A DNA stretch of 64,000 nucleotides from Tritrichomonas musculus. Taxonomy: Eukaryota > Parabasalia > Tritrichomonadida > Tritrichomonadidae. A program made the translations under genes and the position numbers. Under the pieces are notes generated by a model that worked only from the letters and a program-made list of their open reading frames with translations, ran no database searches and was not told where the DNA came from. Shown here in pieces: positions 1 to 9,643 of this stretch; position 1 is the stretch's first letter; the number at the start of each line of letters is the position of its first letter. Location: positions 11,160,001 to 11,224,000 of the forward strand of contig JAPFFF010000001.1 of NCBI GenBank assembly GCA_039105265.1, read 5' to 3'.

Positions 1-540
1 AAAGCATTGATTAAAGTCTGCTTTATATTGGTTTAGTGTATCAAAGATTGACTTAAAATTATTGGTGACAAGATTTGTAGATCCTAATAATACTTTGTGA
101 AGATGTTCATTTAAAACAGGAACAGAATTATTAATTGCTCCATAACTCTCAATAACAGTTTGAAGATAACCGCGTAATTCTGACACTTGAGACCTATTTT
201 GATTTGCTAATTCTTCATTAATGGCAAGCCTATTTGAAAATTGCTTTAATTCTGAGACATTACCAAGTTGATCTCTAACTTTTTTTTCGAGCTCGTGTAT
301 TTTGTTTTCTACTTGTTCAGTTAATTCAGATTGAAATTGATTAAGTTTATCTTCAATTTCTTGGCGAAGATTATCTTTTGCTTTTTCGAGTTCTGATCGA
401 TTTGGCTTTTGCTGTAGAAGGCGCTGAAGTTCTAGAATCATTTCTTCGTGACGATTTAATTTATCTTCAAAGTTCTGGAAAACTCGCTGAAATTGAGAAT
501 CATCAAATGATAATTTAAAAAGACCGCTCATTGAAGTCAT
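1..540 (-). CDS. coiled-coil protein, N-terminal part (runs off the window)
   Basis: On the minus strand an open frame begins with ATG at 540-538 (MTSMSGLFKL) and stays open for 180 codons to the window edge, so the 3' end is missing. From about residue 20 to 120 the protein is rich in Glu, Lys, Gln and Leu with heptad-like spacing, as expected for a parallel coiled coil; the later part is less charged and still helical in character. No catalytic motif or named domain is visible. It is divergent from the CFAP-type gene at 682, with 141 bases between the two starts, so the two may share a promoter region. A cytoskeletal or trafficking coiled-coil role is only a guess; the frame itself is clear. 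Confidence 0.75.
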   Translation of the reverse strand, partial: MTSMSGLFKLSFDDSQFQRVFQNFEDKLNRHEEMILELQRLLQQKPNRSELEKAKDNLRQEIEDKLNQFQSELTEQVENKIHELEKKVRDQLGNVSELKQFSNRLAINEELANQNRSQVSELRGYLQTVIESYGAINNSVPVLNEHLHKVLLGSTNLVTNNFKSIFDTLNQYKADFNQCF

Positions 541-681
541 GATTTTTATATTTTAGATTTGTATATTTTTTCAAAAGATATTTGGTTGAATCCTTCAATC
601 CAAATTTTTCTAACGAACTTTTTATTTCAAAAAATTTTTAATAAAAAGATAAACGGACTCCGTAAAATCTAAATTGTAAAC
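541..681. promoter_or_regulatory. short divergent intergenic promoter region
   Basis: Only 141 bases separate two divergent start codons, so both promoters must lie here or inside the neighbouring genes. The stretch is AT-rich. Trichomonad 5' untranslated regions are usually very short, which makes such compact spacers normal. I do not see a convincing copy of the classical initiator within the last 20 bases before either ATG. Confidence 0.4.
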
Positions 682-3600
682 ATGGAAAATCTTATAGGGC
701 ACGAAGAATGTTATGGATTTGATGCATCATTTGGTTCATGTTTTATTGATAAAAATACATTTTGTGTACGAGCAGGCAATTATTTACAAATCAATCGTTT
801 TAAAGATAAAGCAATGGAGCAAATCGGAACAATCAATGGGAAATTATCAGGCTTTTCATCAATGGCTGGTGACCCAATAAATCATATACTTGCATATGCA
901 GATCGAATTCATAATCCATTAATTCATTTTGCAGATGTCAATGGAACTGAAATCAGCTCTTTAAGAATCGAAGATGTTGTTGGAATAAAATCGCTTGGAT
1001 TTACATATGATGGGCAATGGCTTTACTCTCTAGGTGGCCTTCCTACTTTTCGTCTTTCTGCTATTGATATGAATTCACGAGAAGAAGCATATGGGCTTAC
1101 TTTCGAGTTACCAATTGGAGAGAAAATTTCTATTTGTCCAACAAAATCTAGGTTAATTGCAGTTTATGGTGATTCGCAAGTTAATATTCCTCGACTTCCA
1201 GATGATCTTTGTGATGACAAGCCAGTTCATTTACGTTTTTACACACTTCTTGGCTCATCATCTCATTATTCATTTTCAGAAGTTATTTCAGATGTTCCAG
1301 ATCCAATTATTTCAATTTGCTGGTCTCCACGCTCAGAAGAAGAATGTATTGTTGGTACAAATACAGGAAAAATATATTTTGTTAATTCCACAAGTGGTGA
1401 ATATACCACAGAACCATATTCAATGGATTATATTGGAGATGGTGAACAAAATGCCACAGCAATATTTTGCACATATAAATACATGATTACAAGTGGATCT
1501 TCAGGTAATCTTTACTGGCTTGAATTAGACAATCTAGAAAATAAAGAAAACTTATTTATTTTAGATACCAAAGCCCCTCTTTTATTCATGCATATTTTGC
1601 CCGGAACTAATTCATTATTTTTTGCAAGCACTCAAAACTTACTTTCATCAATTGATTTAGATCAAGAAACGCATCTATTTGTTGATGAATCATGGATAAA
1701 TTTACGTAATGCTCACTTAGGTCCTATAACAGGAGTTGCATCACTTGCCAAGCATATTGTTACTGTTGGAAAAGATGGTACAATGCGAATATGGTCATTC
1801 AGTCCTTATTTAAATTTAGTAGAATCTTTCTCATTTGGCGACGATCCGTTAACAGCTGTTTGTTCATCATCAGGTGGATATCTTGTTGCCATTGGATCAG
1901 AAAGTGGCCTTATTCGTATAATTAATATATCAGATCCCCAACAACCTATTCTTCTCTTTCGCGAACGTCTGCACAAACTAGCTGTTACAACCATTACCAT
2001 TTCAAAAGATCACGTTGTTTCCGGTTCTGTTGATGGTTCCGTTGTAATACTGACATGTGATCCAAAAAATAACTTTCCATTAATCGGATTACTGAAACTG
2101 AACTCTAAAATCGTCTCGGTTGCCACCCCTGCTCCTCTTGCTGACAGGCCCCAATTATTCATCGCAACGAATCACAAAGAAGTTATTCGAATTGACATCC
2201 CAGATGAACCGCCTCACAACTTCACTCTCAACATTGAGAACTTGAACCGAGCGATTCTCAAAGTATCAAACAAAATCACATCTATTTGTACCGAGCCGAC
2301 CCTTCGTGAAGAGCAGCAATACTTTTACTGCGCATGTGACGATAAAACCGTCAAATATTATTGCATGCCGCTAACGTCGGGCGACATCGACATTGTCAAC
2401 AGCGACGATGTTGAAGCTTCAGCGCCTGATGATGTTTCATCATTGCATGAGAAAGCGTGCTCGTCGGTTGCTCTTTCGCCCAATCAAATGTATGTTGCAA
2501 GCGGCTGTTCCGGCTCGCTTTTGATGGTTCGAGAAATTGACGTTTCAACCGCCCAAGTTCAGAACACTGTTCTTAACGTAATCAACCACGATCCTCTGTA
2601 TGGCGCCATCAGCAGCATTGCCTTTTCGCCGGATGACAAGAAGCTTTTCACCGTCGGTTATGACGGTTGTATTAACGTGTATTCATTGAAAGTTCAGAGC
2701 AGTTTGATTCAATCTGATCAATTCGAAATTCCGCACGGATGCTTCAAAATTTCAGTCAGCCGTGTCTTCTTAATTGATCAGCAAATAAGCAGCCTGAACG
2801 AAGTGTGGAGTAAGAGAGAGTATGAATACAACGATGAAAACGGTTTTAAGGCTGACGATGGCCCAGGGTTTGAAGAATTGGCCTTAATTGACCAAATAAG
2901 CGCTGAAAATGAAAAAAAGCAAAAACAAGAGAGCGAAGTTTTCCACAACGAAATATTGTTGGAGCTCAACCGAATCAAGGATGAATTCATGACACTTGTG
3001 AATGAGAACGAGAACGCCTCGGAACTTGAACAGCTCGCAAAAAGTGACTTCACATTGGATGTTTCAATGGAAGAAAAATTGAAAGAAATCTCTCAAGTTA
3101 AGGCAAAACTCATTCATTATCGAAGAAGAGTGAAGAACCAGATCAGAGCATTAATTTCGCAGTCAATCACGCAAAAGTGCTATGTCCCTTTTGAGCCAAA
3201 ACTTACGACCGTTTATGGATTCAAAATTCCAATATCATTTGACAATTTTCCAATGCCCGTTCAGAGCGAGAAAATGAAGCGTTACTACAAATGCATCACT
3301 TTATTAAGAAGGACCGAAATTGCCGCTCTCCGATACAAACCGCCCGCAAATGACCCTAACCGTATTGTTCCTTCAATGATGAGAGATGTCACGCTTGATG
3401 GCGCCCGTTATCTATCGTCCAGATCGAATTCTTTGGTTCAACTTACTGTCAGTGAAATTGAGGACGAAACGATCGTCAAAGATGATCTCAAACTTTTGTA
3501 TGATCCTTTTCAAATTGTGACATCTAACCGTAAAATCACTCAATTAATAATCATTGAAAATCTCGTTTTTGAAACGATGAACGAATTCAACGTGACTTTC

Positions 3601-5499
3601 GACGACATCCTCGCCAGGAAGCAAAACTTGGTCCAATCGCTTGAAGAGAAGAACAAGAGAATAAGGCAGCTTGTTCGAATCTTGAAGTTAAACTTGGATG
3701 ATTATGAAATCTTTGATCCAATTGAAGAACCAAATGAAAATTCGGATAGTTTTCTAACCGTTCGTGACGATGAAGTTGTCCTCAAAAAGTTGAAGGGACA
3801 AACGAGTAAAGACTTGGAACAGACAAATGAACTTGAGAAGGACTCCTTCGCTGAACGAGCGCTTCGTCAAATGATGGGAGGAAACGTGAACATGAATAAC
3901 ATGGAGGAAGTTCCTGCCGATGATGAGCCAACCCGTCCTGAATGGATGACAACGAAGAAGAAGGAAGAATTGACGGAAGAAGAGCAATATCAAATTGCTG
4001 AATTTGACAAGAAATTGAAGAACTTCATCGAGGAACGCGAAAAAAGAAGAAAGGCGCTCAATGCTGAATTGACAAAGCTCGTCAAAGGAAACATTGCTGC
4101 TATTGATGAGTTTGATAAGTCGATGTGCTTGACTTACATGGCAAGAATCGACTGCGAAGAAAAGGTTCTTTATCATGAGCTCGAAATAATGCATCTTGTT
4201 AAAGCTCTCAATGATGAAAGAAACGTCAGAAAAGAATTGAATGATCTTTCTGAAGAGTCCCTTCAAAAAGTCACGGAACAAAGGTCAAAACAACCGTTCC
4301 TAACCGAATTGACAAACCTCTCATTGACACTAAATGAAGAAGCTTCAAGTGCTGAGCAAAATCTTGATAATTTGAAGTCACAAGTCAACAAAGAATTCCA
4401 TAATCGTGAATGCGTGAATCAATTAATGAGGCTTTACAACTCCGTTTCAAAGCGAATTCGGCCTCAAATTGAAGATTCGCCGAATCCTTTCCGTCAATAC
4501 ATGTCAAAACCGTTTGTCTTTAAAGATGATTTGACTGACGTGCTAAATAGTCGGCCACCTTCGCTTGCCGATGCTCCATGGAAGAACTTCATTGAATATT
4601 GTGAGAGGAAAATTCAGCTGTCAAAAGATGCTGCTGAAAAAGTGAGCATTTCAAATGAAATGAAATTGAAAGTCAAAGAATTTGATTCAATGATGAATCA
4701 AATAGAAGATTCATTGAAAGAGATGAAGGAAAGAAGTTTGATCTTGTCTGATGAGCTTTTGTATAAGTTGGTCGATATGCACATCCCTTTCACATTCAGG
4801 CAAGGACAGGTTGAAATTCCAAGCGAAATTGTGCTGATTGATTATTCGGATGTTGTTTTGATTGATAAAAAAGTTATAACTGATCGTAACCGTTTAATTC
4901 TTGAAGCAGGTCAAAGGAAACTCGACGAGTTAGAGAACATTAAGAAGCAGCATTCAAACCACAAAATGCTCAAATGGGAAATTGACAAATGTCGAGTTGA
5001 CCTTCAAAATTTGGAGGAACAATTCAAAGAGTATCAACTGTTTAGAGTAAAGAAAGAAGACATGCTTTTGATTCAAGGAGGTGAAAAGAATAAGAATCAA
5101 GACATTGTGAATCAGCTTAATAAAGGACTTGAGCACATGCAAAGAACTCACGTGGTTAGATTGGCTCGTGCTAAACAAGACCTTAAAAAATTGATGAGAA
5201 AAGTCGCAAGAAAGAAAACTGAAAATGACAAAATTGAACAGGAAATTTTGCAGAAACAACTTGGTTTGAAGGAAAGAAAGAGAATTTATAACATCCAAAT
5301 GATTAGCACAAAAGGCGCTGCTGAGGCAAGAAAGAATAGATTGAAGCAAGTCATGATGATATCTAAACTTAAAAGAGCTAAACAAGTCCAAGAACAGAAA
5401 ATTGCACAATTAAGAGAAGAAATTTATAAATTGAGGAAATGTGTTTACACATCATTTAATGATAATGATGAATTTGATGGAATGGTTGGCTACTCTTAA
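682..5499 (+). CDS. CFAP43/CFAP44-family flagellar WD-repeat protein
   Basis: 1605 residues. Residues 1-700 form WD40-like beta-propeller repeats (for example GTMRIWSF, SVDGSVVI, VGYDGCINVYSL). Residues 730-1590 are long charged coiled coils with conserved breaks, ending in a short hydrophobic tail. This order and length match CFAP43 (about 1665 residues in human) and CFAP44 (about 1850), the axonemal proteins that tether the motor heads of inner-arm dynein f/I1. The start follows a 141-base divergent spacer and the first ATG is used. I cannot decide between CFAP43 and CFAP44 by eye, because both share the GG.P.. motif in the first propeller (here GGLPTF) and the NE-rich first coil. The first 1.35 kb uses AT-rich codons, after which synonymous positions become visibly more GC-rich. 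A single uninterrupted frame makes this a solid gene; an axonemal role is inferred from the family. Confidence 0.85.
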   Translation: MENLIGHEECYGFDASFGSCFIDKNTFCVRAGNYLQINRFKDKAMEQIGTINGKLSGFSSMAGDPINHILAYADRIHNPLIHFADVNGTEISSLRIEDVVGIKSLGFTYDGQWLYSLGGLPTFRLSAIDMNSREEAYGLTFELPIGEKISICPTKSRLIAVYGDSQVNIPRLPDDLCDDKPVHLRFYTLLGSSSHYSFSEVISDVPDPIISICWSPRSEEECIVGTNTGKIYFVNSTSGEYTTEPYSMDYIGDGEQNATAIFCTYKYMITSGSSGNLYWLELDNLENKENLFILDTKAPLLFMHILPGTNSLFFASTQNLLSSIDLDQETHLFVDESWINLRNAHLGPITGVASLAKHIVTVGKDGTMRIWSFSPYLNLVESFSFGDDPLTAVCSSSGGYLVAIGSESGLIRIINISDPQQPILLFRERLHKLAVTTITISKDHVVSGSVDGSVVILTCDPKNNFPLIGLLKLNSKIVSVATPAPLADRPQLFIATNHKEVIRIDIPDEPPHNFTLNIENLNRAILKVSNKITSICTEPTLREEQQYFYCACDDKTVKYYCMPLTSGDIDIVNSDDVEASAPDDVSSLHEKACSSVALSPNQMYVASGCSGSLLMVREIDVSTAQVQNTVLNVINHDPLYGAISSIAFSPDDKKLFTVGYDGCINVYSLKVQSSLIQSDQFEIPHGCFKISVSRVFLIDQQISSLNEVWSKREYEYNDENGFKADDGPGFEELALIDQISAENEKKQKQESEVFHNEILLELNRIKDEFMTLVNENENASELEQLAKSDFTLDVSMEEKLKEISQVKAKLIHYRRRVKNQIRALISQSITQKCYVPFEPKLTTVYGFKIPISFDNFPMPVQSEKMKRYYKCITLLRRTEIAALRYKPPANDPNRIVPSMMRDVTLDGARYLSSRSNSLVQLTVSEIEDETIVKDDLKLLYDPFQIVTSNRKITQLIIIENLVFETMNEFNVTFDDILARKQNLVQSLEEKNKRIRQLVRILKLNLDDYEIFDPIEEPNENSDSFLTVRDDEVVLKKLKGQTSKDLEQTNELEKDSFAERALRQMMGGNVNMNNMEEVPADDEPTRPEWMTTKKKEELTEEEQYQIAEFDKKLKNFIEEREKRRKALNAELTKLVKGNIAAIDEFDKSMCLTYMARIDCEEKVLYHELEIMHLVKALNDERNVRKELNDLSEESLQKVTEQRSKQPFLTELTNLSLTLNEEASSAEQNLDNLKSQVNKEFHNRECVNQLMRLYNSVSKRIRPQIEDSPNPFRQYMSKPFVFKDDLTDVLNSRPPSLADAPWKNFIEYCERKIQLSKDAAEKVSISNEMKLKVKEFDSMMNQIEDSLKEMKERSLILSDELLYKLVDMHIPFTFRQGQVEIPSEIVLIDYSDVVLIDKKVITDRNRLILEAGQRKLDELENIKKQHSNHKMLKWEIDKCRVDLQNLEEQFKEYQLFRVKKEDMLLIQGGEKNKNQDIVNQLNKGLEHMQRTHVVRLARAKQDLKKLMRKVARKKTENDKIEQEILQKQLGLKERKRIYNIQMISTKGAAEARKNRLKQVMMISKLKRAKQVQEQKIAQLREEIYKLRKCVYTSFNDNDEFDGMVGYS

Positions 5500-6159
5500 C
5501 CAATTTTTTTTTATATATTATTGTAATTAAATTAATTATGTAAGAAAAACAATTTTTTTTGTATTTTATTTTATACATTTTGAGTTGAAAACTTAAAAAG
5601 TAGGCTTGATAAATTCTTTGGTCTATTTTTTTGAGGCAATGCATTTAAATATTTAAAGTAGTATGAAAAAGTGGGCGTCTTTGAGAATAAGTGGGCGTAA
5701 CATAACTTTTCCCTTCAATTTTAAAATAAATAATTGAAAAAGATATAAAATTTCAAAGCTTTTATTTGGGTATAAAATCTCGTTATTATATTTTTATCAG
5801 AAAAATATTCTGAATTTTAATAAAAAATTTGAGAATATTAAACAAAAATTGAATTAAAAAGTTAAGTGACGCCCACTATTTCTTTAAGACGGCCACTTTT
5901 TCCCGAAATTTTAAGTATCAATGCATTCAATTAATTGAATATTTTTTATTTTGTTATTTTTCTCAAAAAGTAAATTCCATGAATTGAAACATTTATGAAT
6001 CTAATCAATTTTGTATTTATCAAGAGTAATTTGGACAAATTCAAACCAATTTCTTTAATCAAATCAAATGAATAAGTATTTAAAATTTATTAACAATAAT
6101 ATTTATTTTTATTAAAACAAAAGTATAAAGTAATGTACAAGTAAAAAAATAATTAAAAA
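5500..6159. other. intergenic spacer between convergent genes
   Basis: 660 bases separate the convergent 3' ends of the CFAP-type gene and the channel gene. Apart from the inverted-repeat element at 5665-5902 it contains only AT-rich sequence with T and A runs. No open frame with coding character was found. Confidence 0.6.
5665..5902. mobile_element. MITE-like element with ~37-bp imperfect terminal inverted repeats
   Basis: The left end (5665-5701) begins GAAAAAGTGGGCGTC and the right end (5866-5902) is its inverted partner, ending GGCCACTTTTTC. The arms match over about 37 bases with a handful of mismatches, and each arm contains a nested GTGGGCG direct repeat. The 160-base interior is AT-rich and non-coding. 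A non-autonomous DNA transposon is the simplest reading; no clear target-site duplication could be picked out in the AT-rich flanks, so the family is not assigned. GC-containing arms in such AT-rich spacer DNA are distinctive. Confidence 0.6.
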
Positions 6160-9078
6160 TTATTCATTCGAGAGTTCGGAAAGACGGCCAATCAGGGCAG
6201 ATTGGAGCTCGATGCATCTTTCCATGTCATTGATGAAGTGCTTGAGAATGATTTTCATTGATTTAATAAACTGTGGATTGAACACAGTCGTTTTCTTTGA
6301 GCTTGGCGGCGGCGGAAACTGATCGACTTCGCTTGCATTCACGTCCTCTGCAGCTCCGAAGCACTCAAACTCGGTTGGCCGATACGACTCGCTGGTTTCT
6401 GAATCTTCAATAAATTGTCCGTCATCGTAAGCATCGCTGTAATCCTCCACCGAGTACTCCTTGATCTCGCTGCTGCTGCTCTCAAAGATCGGCTTGATGC
6501 CATCAATATTAATGTTGCTAATGGCTGGAAAACTAGAATTGCTGCCGTCAACATTCAATGCAATAGCACTGCCATCATCATTCTTAATATTATAATCAGA
6601 TGAGTCTGCATTGTCATTCATTAATGCATTTTCATTATCATTCACAGATGTGCTTTTATTGTTATTTATTGATGCATTTTCATTGTCATATTTAGATGTG
6701 TTTGTATTGTTATTTATTGATGTGTTTGCACTGTTATTGTTATTGATTGGTGGATTTGCTTGCGTTCTTGCGTTTGAGTTGTCGTTCTCTGTGTTTTCTT
6801 TATCTTTGGTTTCAGTGTCAATTTTGAAGTCTATGTTGTTTGTTGTTAAGTTTTTGTTTTGCTGATCATTCTTGTATTTTTCAATGTCATACAACGAAGC
6901 GTTGTTTTGATTGACGTTGCTTTCGCTGTCATAGCTGATGTTCATCATATTTCCGAAAGCGCTTTTATTGTGCATGTCGTTTGTGCTTCTTGTTCTCTTA
7001 TTCATCATATTCAAGTTTTGAGCGGCCTTTCTAATGTTGAATGTGCTGCCAGATGTGATGTCTCTCTGGCTCCTCCTCTTTGATTTATGCGCGCACTTTC
7101 TCGTTATGTCTCTCGAATGGACGAGTCCTTTTCTGTGTCTTCTGATGACTTCTTCAGCGAAAGCGTTTTGAGAGAGCTCCAAGTAGTACTGAAGCATGAT
7201 TTCGAGCTCTTCGATGAGCCTTCTTCTCTTCAAGACTTCCTTCTTGTATTCTTCACTGGAAGAAGAAGCGAAAGCAAAGTAGTCTTGATCGTAATACTCG
7301 TACACGTAGTTGTAATTGTAGCGACTCTCTTTCTTGTTGTAGATCAAGATTTGGTTGCTTTCGATGAATTCTTTAAGTTGCTCCTTGGACTTCTTCAAAT
7401 AGGTCAAAATGTTGATCATCTCGTCGAACTGTTTGTCGCTCAGGTAAACTTCGGGGTCGGTGTTCAGTGGGCTGCTGCTGCTGGCTGGATCAATGGGAGC
7501 GTTTAGAACAAGGGACGACTTGTACTTGCGGAGTATCTTGAGAACGCGGTGGATTGACTTGCGCTTCTCGGATCGCTCAAGGTTGTCCGTGCCGGAGGAA
7601 AAAGTGTCAGTGACTTGTGATACGATAAAGGTGCTCAAAATGGTCCCTAGAACAGTCACAATCGAAACAGTGAACCAGACCGAGTAGGATGGCTTCCTCG
7701 CCTTCTTGGCAAGCTTGTACTCGTGAGAATGGTGAATGATCGTCTTGGCTCTGTACTTGCGCCTGTTCTCATGAAGAAGCTCATTGAGCGGATTCTGTCC
7801 TCCAGAATGAGAATCATCGCCTTCTGCTGAATTAGTTTCAGTTTCAAGATCATCATAATCAATTTCACCATTAACCGTTTTATCATCAACTTTTTCAATA
7901 TTATTATTTTGACCATGATTTTGATCATCATTTGCATTATTATCTAATTGATCTGATGCTTGATTGCTTTTAAATGATTTTTCAATGTTTATTTGGTCTT
8001 TTACATTGAACTTTTTCTGAACGACATCAACCTCGTCGGTTTCTGCTTTGAAAAAGTAGTTCTGCATTGAGACTCCCTTGTCAACAAAGGTTGGGTGAAT
8101 TTTCTGGTTCAAATTCTGAGGCATCACGGTTTGATTGATTATTTGGTCGGATACTTTCAATTTTTCAATATATTTCATTTTTTGAATGCCTTTATTTATG
8201 AGCTTTGTGTTAGTGACCCACATGTCCTTTGTCGACACTCCGAACACTGTGAAGACTGATATGAACATGTTTCCAAAAAGTGACGGTGTTCCTTCTTCGT
8301 ACAAATAATTTCCGATGAAACCGAAAAAAACCGTAAAAACAGAAAAAATGAGAAGAATTGGAAACGACGAACTTGTCACTTTTATGAATGATTTGAATTC
8401 TGCCTTCAAATATTTGTTGAGGTAAAAAACACGAGTCAGCCTGATTGCCTTCAAGACGTCAAGAATGTTTATCGGCGAATTTTTTGGCGCGCAAATTGAG
8501 GAAAAAAAAATTGAGAACTTTTCTGAGCAAAATGAGATTAATTGAAGGACAGGTGATTTCATCATTTTTTGTCTTTGTTTCATAAAACTACTCCAACTAT
8601 AAAATCTATCTGTCATGTTTTCTTTATTTTTGGCACTTTTTAAAATTTGAATGGATTCGTTTTTTGTTAAAAGATGATATTGCTTCCGTATAAATAATAG
8701 ATTCTCACTTTTCATGTTCTCAACCTGGTGAAGATTCGTGTAATTTTCGTAATAAATCGATATAAATGATAAAACTACTGCAATAAAGTCAGCATAATTT
8801 CGAGGTTTTTTGAAATATTTGCTCGGTGATGCCATAAAAATAATTACAAATTCTATAAAAAATGCAAATGTAAAAAATATGTGGATTTCTTTAAATATAT
8901 TCGATGTACGATGCTTTTCGGCCTTGAAATTCGACATTGTGATTGTAAAAATTACTTCGAGAAAAAGTAGAAATAGCATTAATCTTTTGAAAATTTTGGA
9001 GTTACTAACAGATGAGCAAAATCTAGGTTTATGAATCTCTCGAATCCCAGTTACTTGTATAAATGGGATGTCATTCAT
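6160..9078 (-). CDS. CatSper-like single-domain voltage-gated cation channel with large pore-S6 insert
   Basis: 972 residues from the first ATG at 9078 (MNDIPFIQVT); 12 bases more upstream are open but start with TTG. Hydrophobic segments fit a six-helix channel: S1 about 31-49, S2 64-83, S3 96-111, an S4-like basic helix 204-226 (KAIRLTRVFYLNK), S5 238-259, a re-entrant pore 268-287 and S6 465-490. The pore ends in T283-K-D285-M-W287, which fits the TxDxW signature of CatSper and related calcium-selective pores. Two insertions are odd: about 90 residues between S3 and S4, and about 176 mostly acidic residues between pore and S6, where most channels have a short loop. The C-terminal half is a charged, Asn-rich tail (NNNNSANT, SINNNTNTS) ending in a short amphipathic helix. 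Membrane channel identity is well supported; calcium selectivity is inference. Confidence 0.75.
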   Translation of the reverse strand: MNDIPFIQVTGIREIHKPRFCSSVSNSKIFKRLMLFLLFLEVIFTITMSNFKAEKHRTSNIFKEIHIFFTFAFFIEFVIIFMASPSKYFKKPRNYADFIAVVLSFISIYYENYTNLHQVENMKSENLLFIRKQYHLLTKNESIQILKSAKNKENMTDRFYSWSSFMKQRQKMMKSPVLQLISFCSEKFSIFFSSICAPKNSPINILDVLKAIRLTRVFYLNKYLKAEFKSFIKVTSSSFPILLIFSVFTVFFGFIGNYLYEEGTPSLFGNMFISVFTVFGVSTKDMWVTNTKLINKGIQKMKYIEKLKVSDQIINQTVMPQNLNQKIHPTFVDKGVSMQNYFFKAETDEVDVVQKKFNVKDQINIEKSFKSNQASDQLDNNANDDQNHGQNNNIEKVDDKTVNGEIDYDDLETETNSAEGDDSHSGGQNPLNELLHENRRKYRAKTIIHHSHEYKLAKKARKPSYSVWFTVSIVTVLGTILSTFIVSQVTDTFSSGTDNLERSEKRKSIHRVLKILRKYKSSLVLNAPIDPASSSSPLNTDPEVYLSDKQFDEMINILTYLKKSKEQLKEFIESNQILIYNKKESRYNYNYVYEYYDQDYFAFASSSSEEYKKEVLKRRRLIEELEIMLQYYLELSQNAFAEEVIRRHRKGLVHSRDITRKCAHKSKRRSQRDITSGSTFNIRKAAQNLNMMNKRTRSTNDMHNKSAFGNMMNISYDSESNVNQNNASLYDIEKYKNDQQNKNLTTNNIDFKIDTETKDKENTENDNSNARTQANPPINNNNSANTSINNNTNTSKYDNENASINNNKSTSVNDNENALMNDNADSSDYNIKNDDGSAIALNVDGSNSSFPAISNINIDGIKPIFESSSSEIKEYSVEDYSDAYDDGQFIEDSETSESYRPTEFECFGAAEDVNASEVDQFPPPPSSKKTTVFNPQFIKSMKIILKHFINDMERCIELQSALIGRLSELSNE

Positions 9079-9643
9079 TCCTAATAACAAATTTTTTTAG
9101 CGTCCATTCAAATTTTTTTTATCAAATTTACACAGATCTCTCAAAAAGTTAGTTTCATTTTTTTATAATAAAAACAATTTTATTTTCAAATGTGAATTAA
9201 AAAATAATGTTATTTGATGATTTTTAGGTTTATTTATTATATTATTTAGTAAAATAAATATTGTTAGGTTTCTTACTTTTTTATTATACTATTAAATTGG
9301 AATAAGCATTTCATTTTTTCACTTATGCATTAAATCTTTTCCGAAATACAACTTGGTCTTTAATAACCATTTATTTTTTCTAAATAGGTGAATTAATATA
9401 TATTCGATCATTTTATTCCAAAAGAAGAAGAAGAATATTATGAATTTATTTTTTTCAAAATGAAGATATAACAAATAAATCAATAAAATATTTTTAAATT
9501 TATAAATAAATTATTAAGAAATTGATAATATTTTTTTTCAAAAAATAAACCTTTTTGTTATTCAATTTTTCAAATAATAAAATTTTTCTATTAACTTTTT
9601 GTATAACGATTTTTCATTCAAATAAAAAACATAAAATTTATAT
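9079..9643. other. divergent intergenic spacer, no gene seen
   Basis: 565 bases of AT-rich sequence between divergent starts at 9078 (minus) and 9644 (plus). A TCATT initiator-like sequence occurs about 30 bases before the plus-strand start. Nothing else was recognised. Confidence 0.5.
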
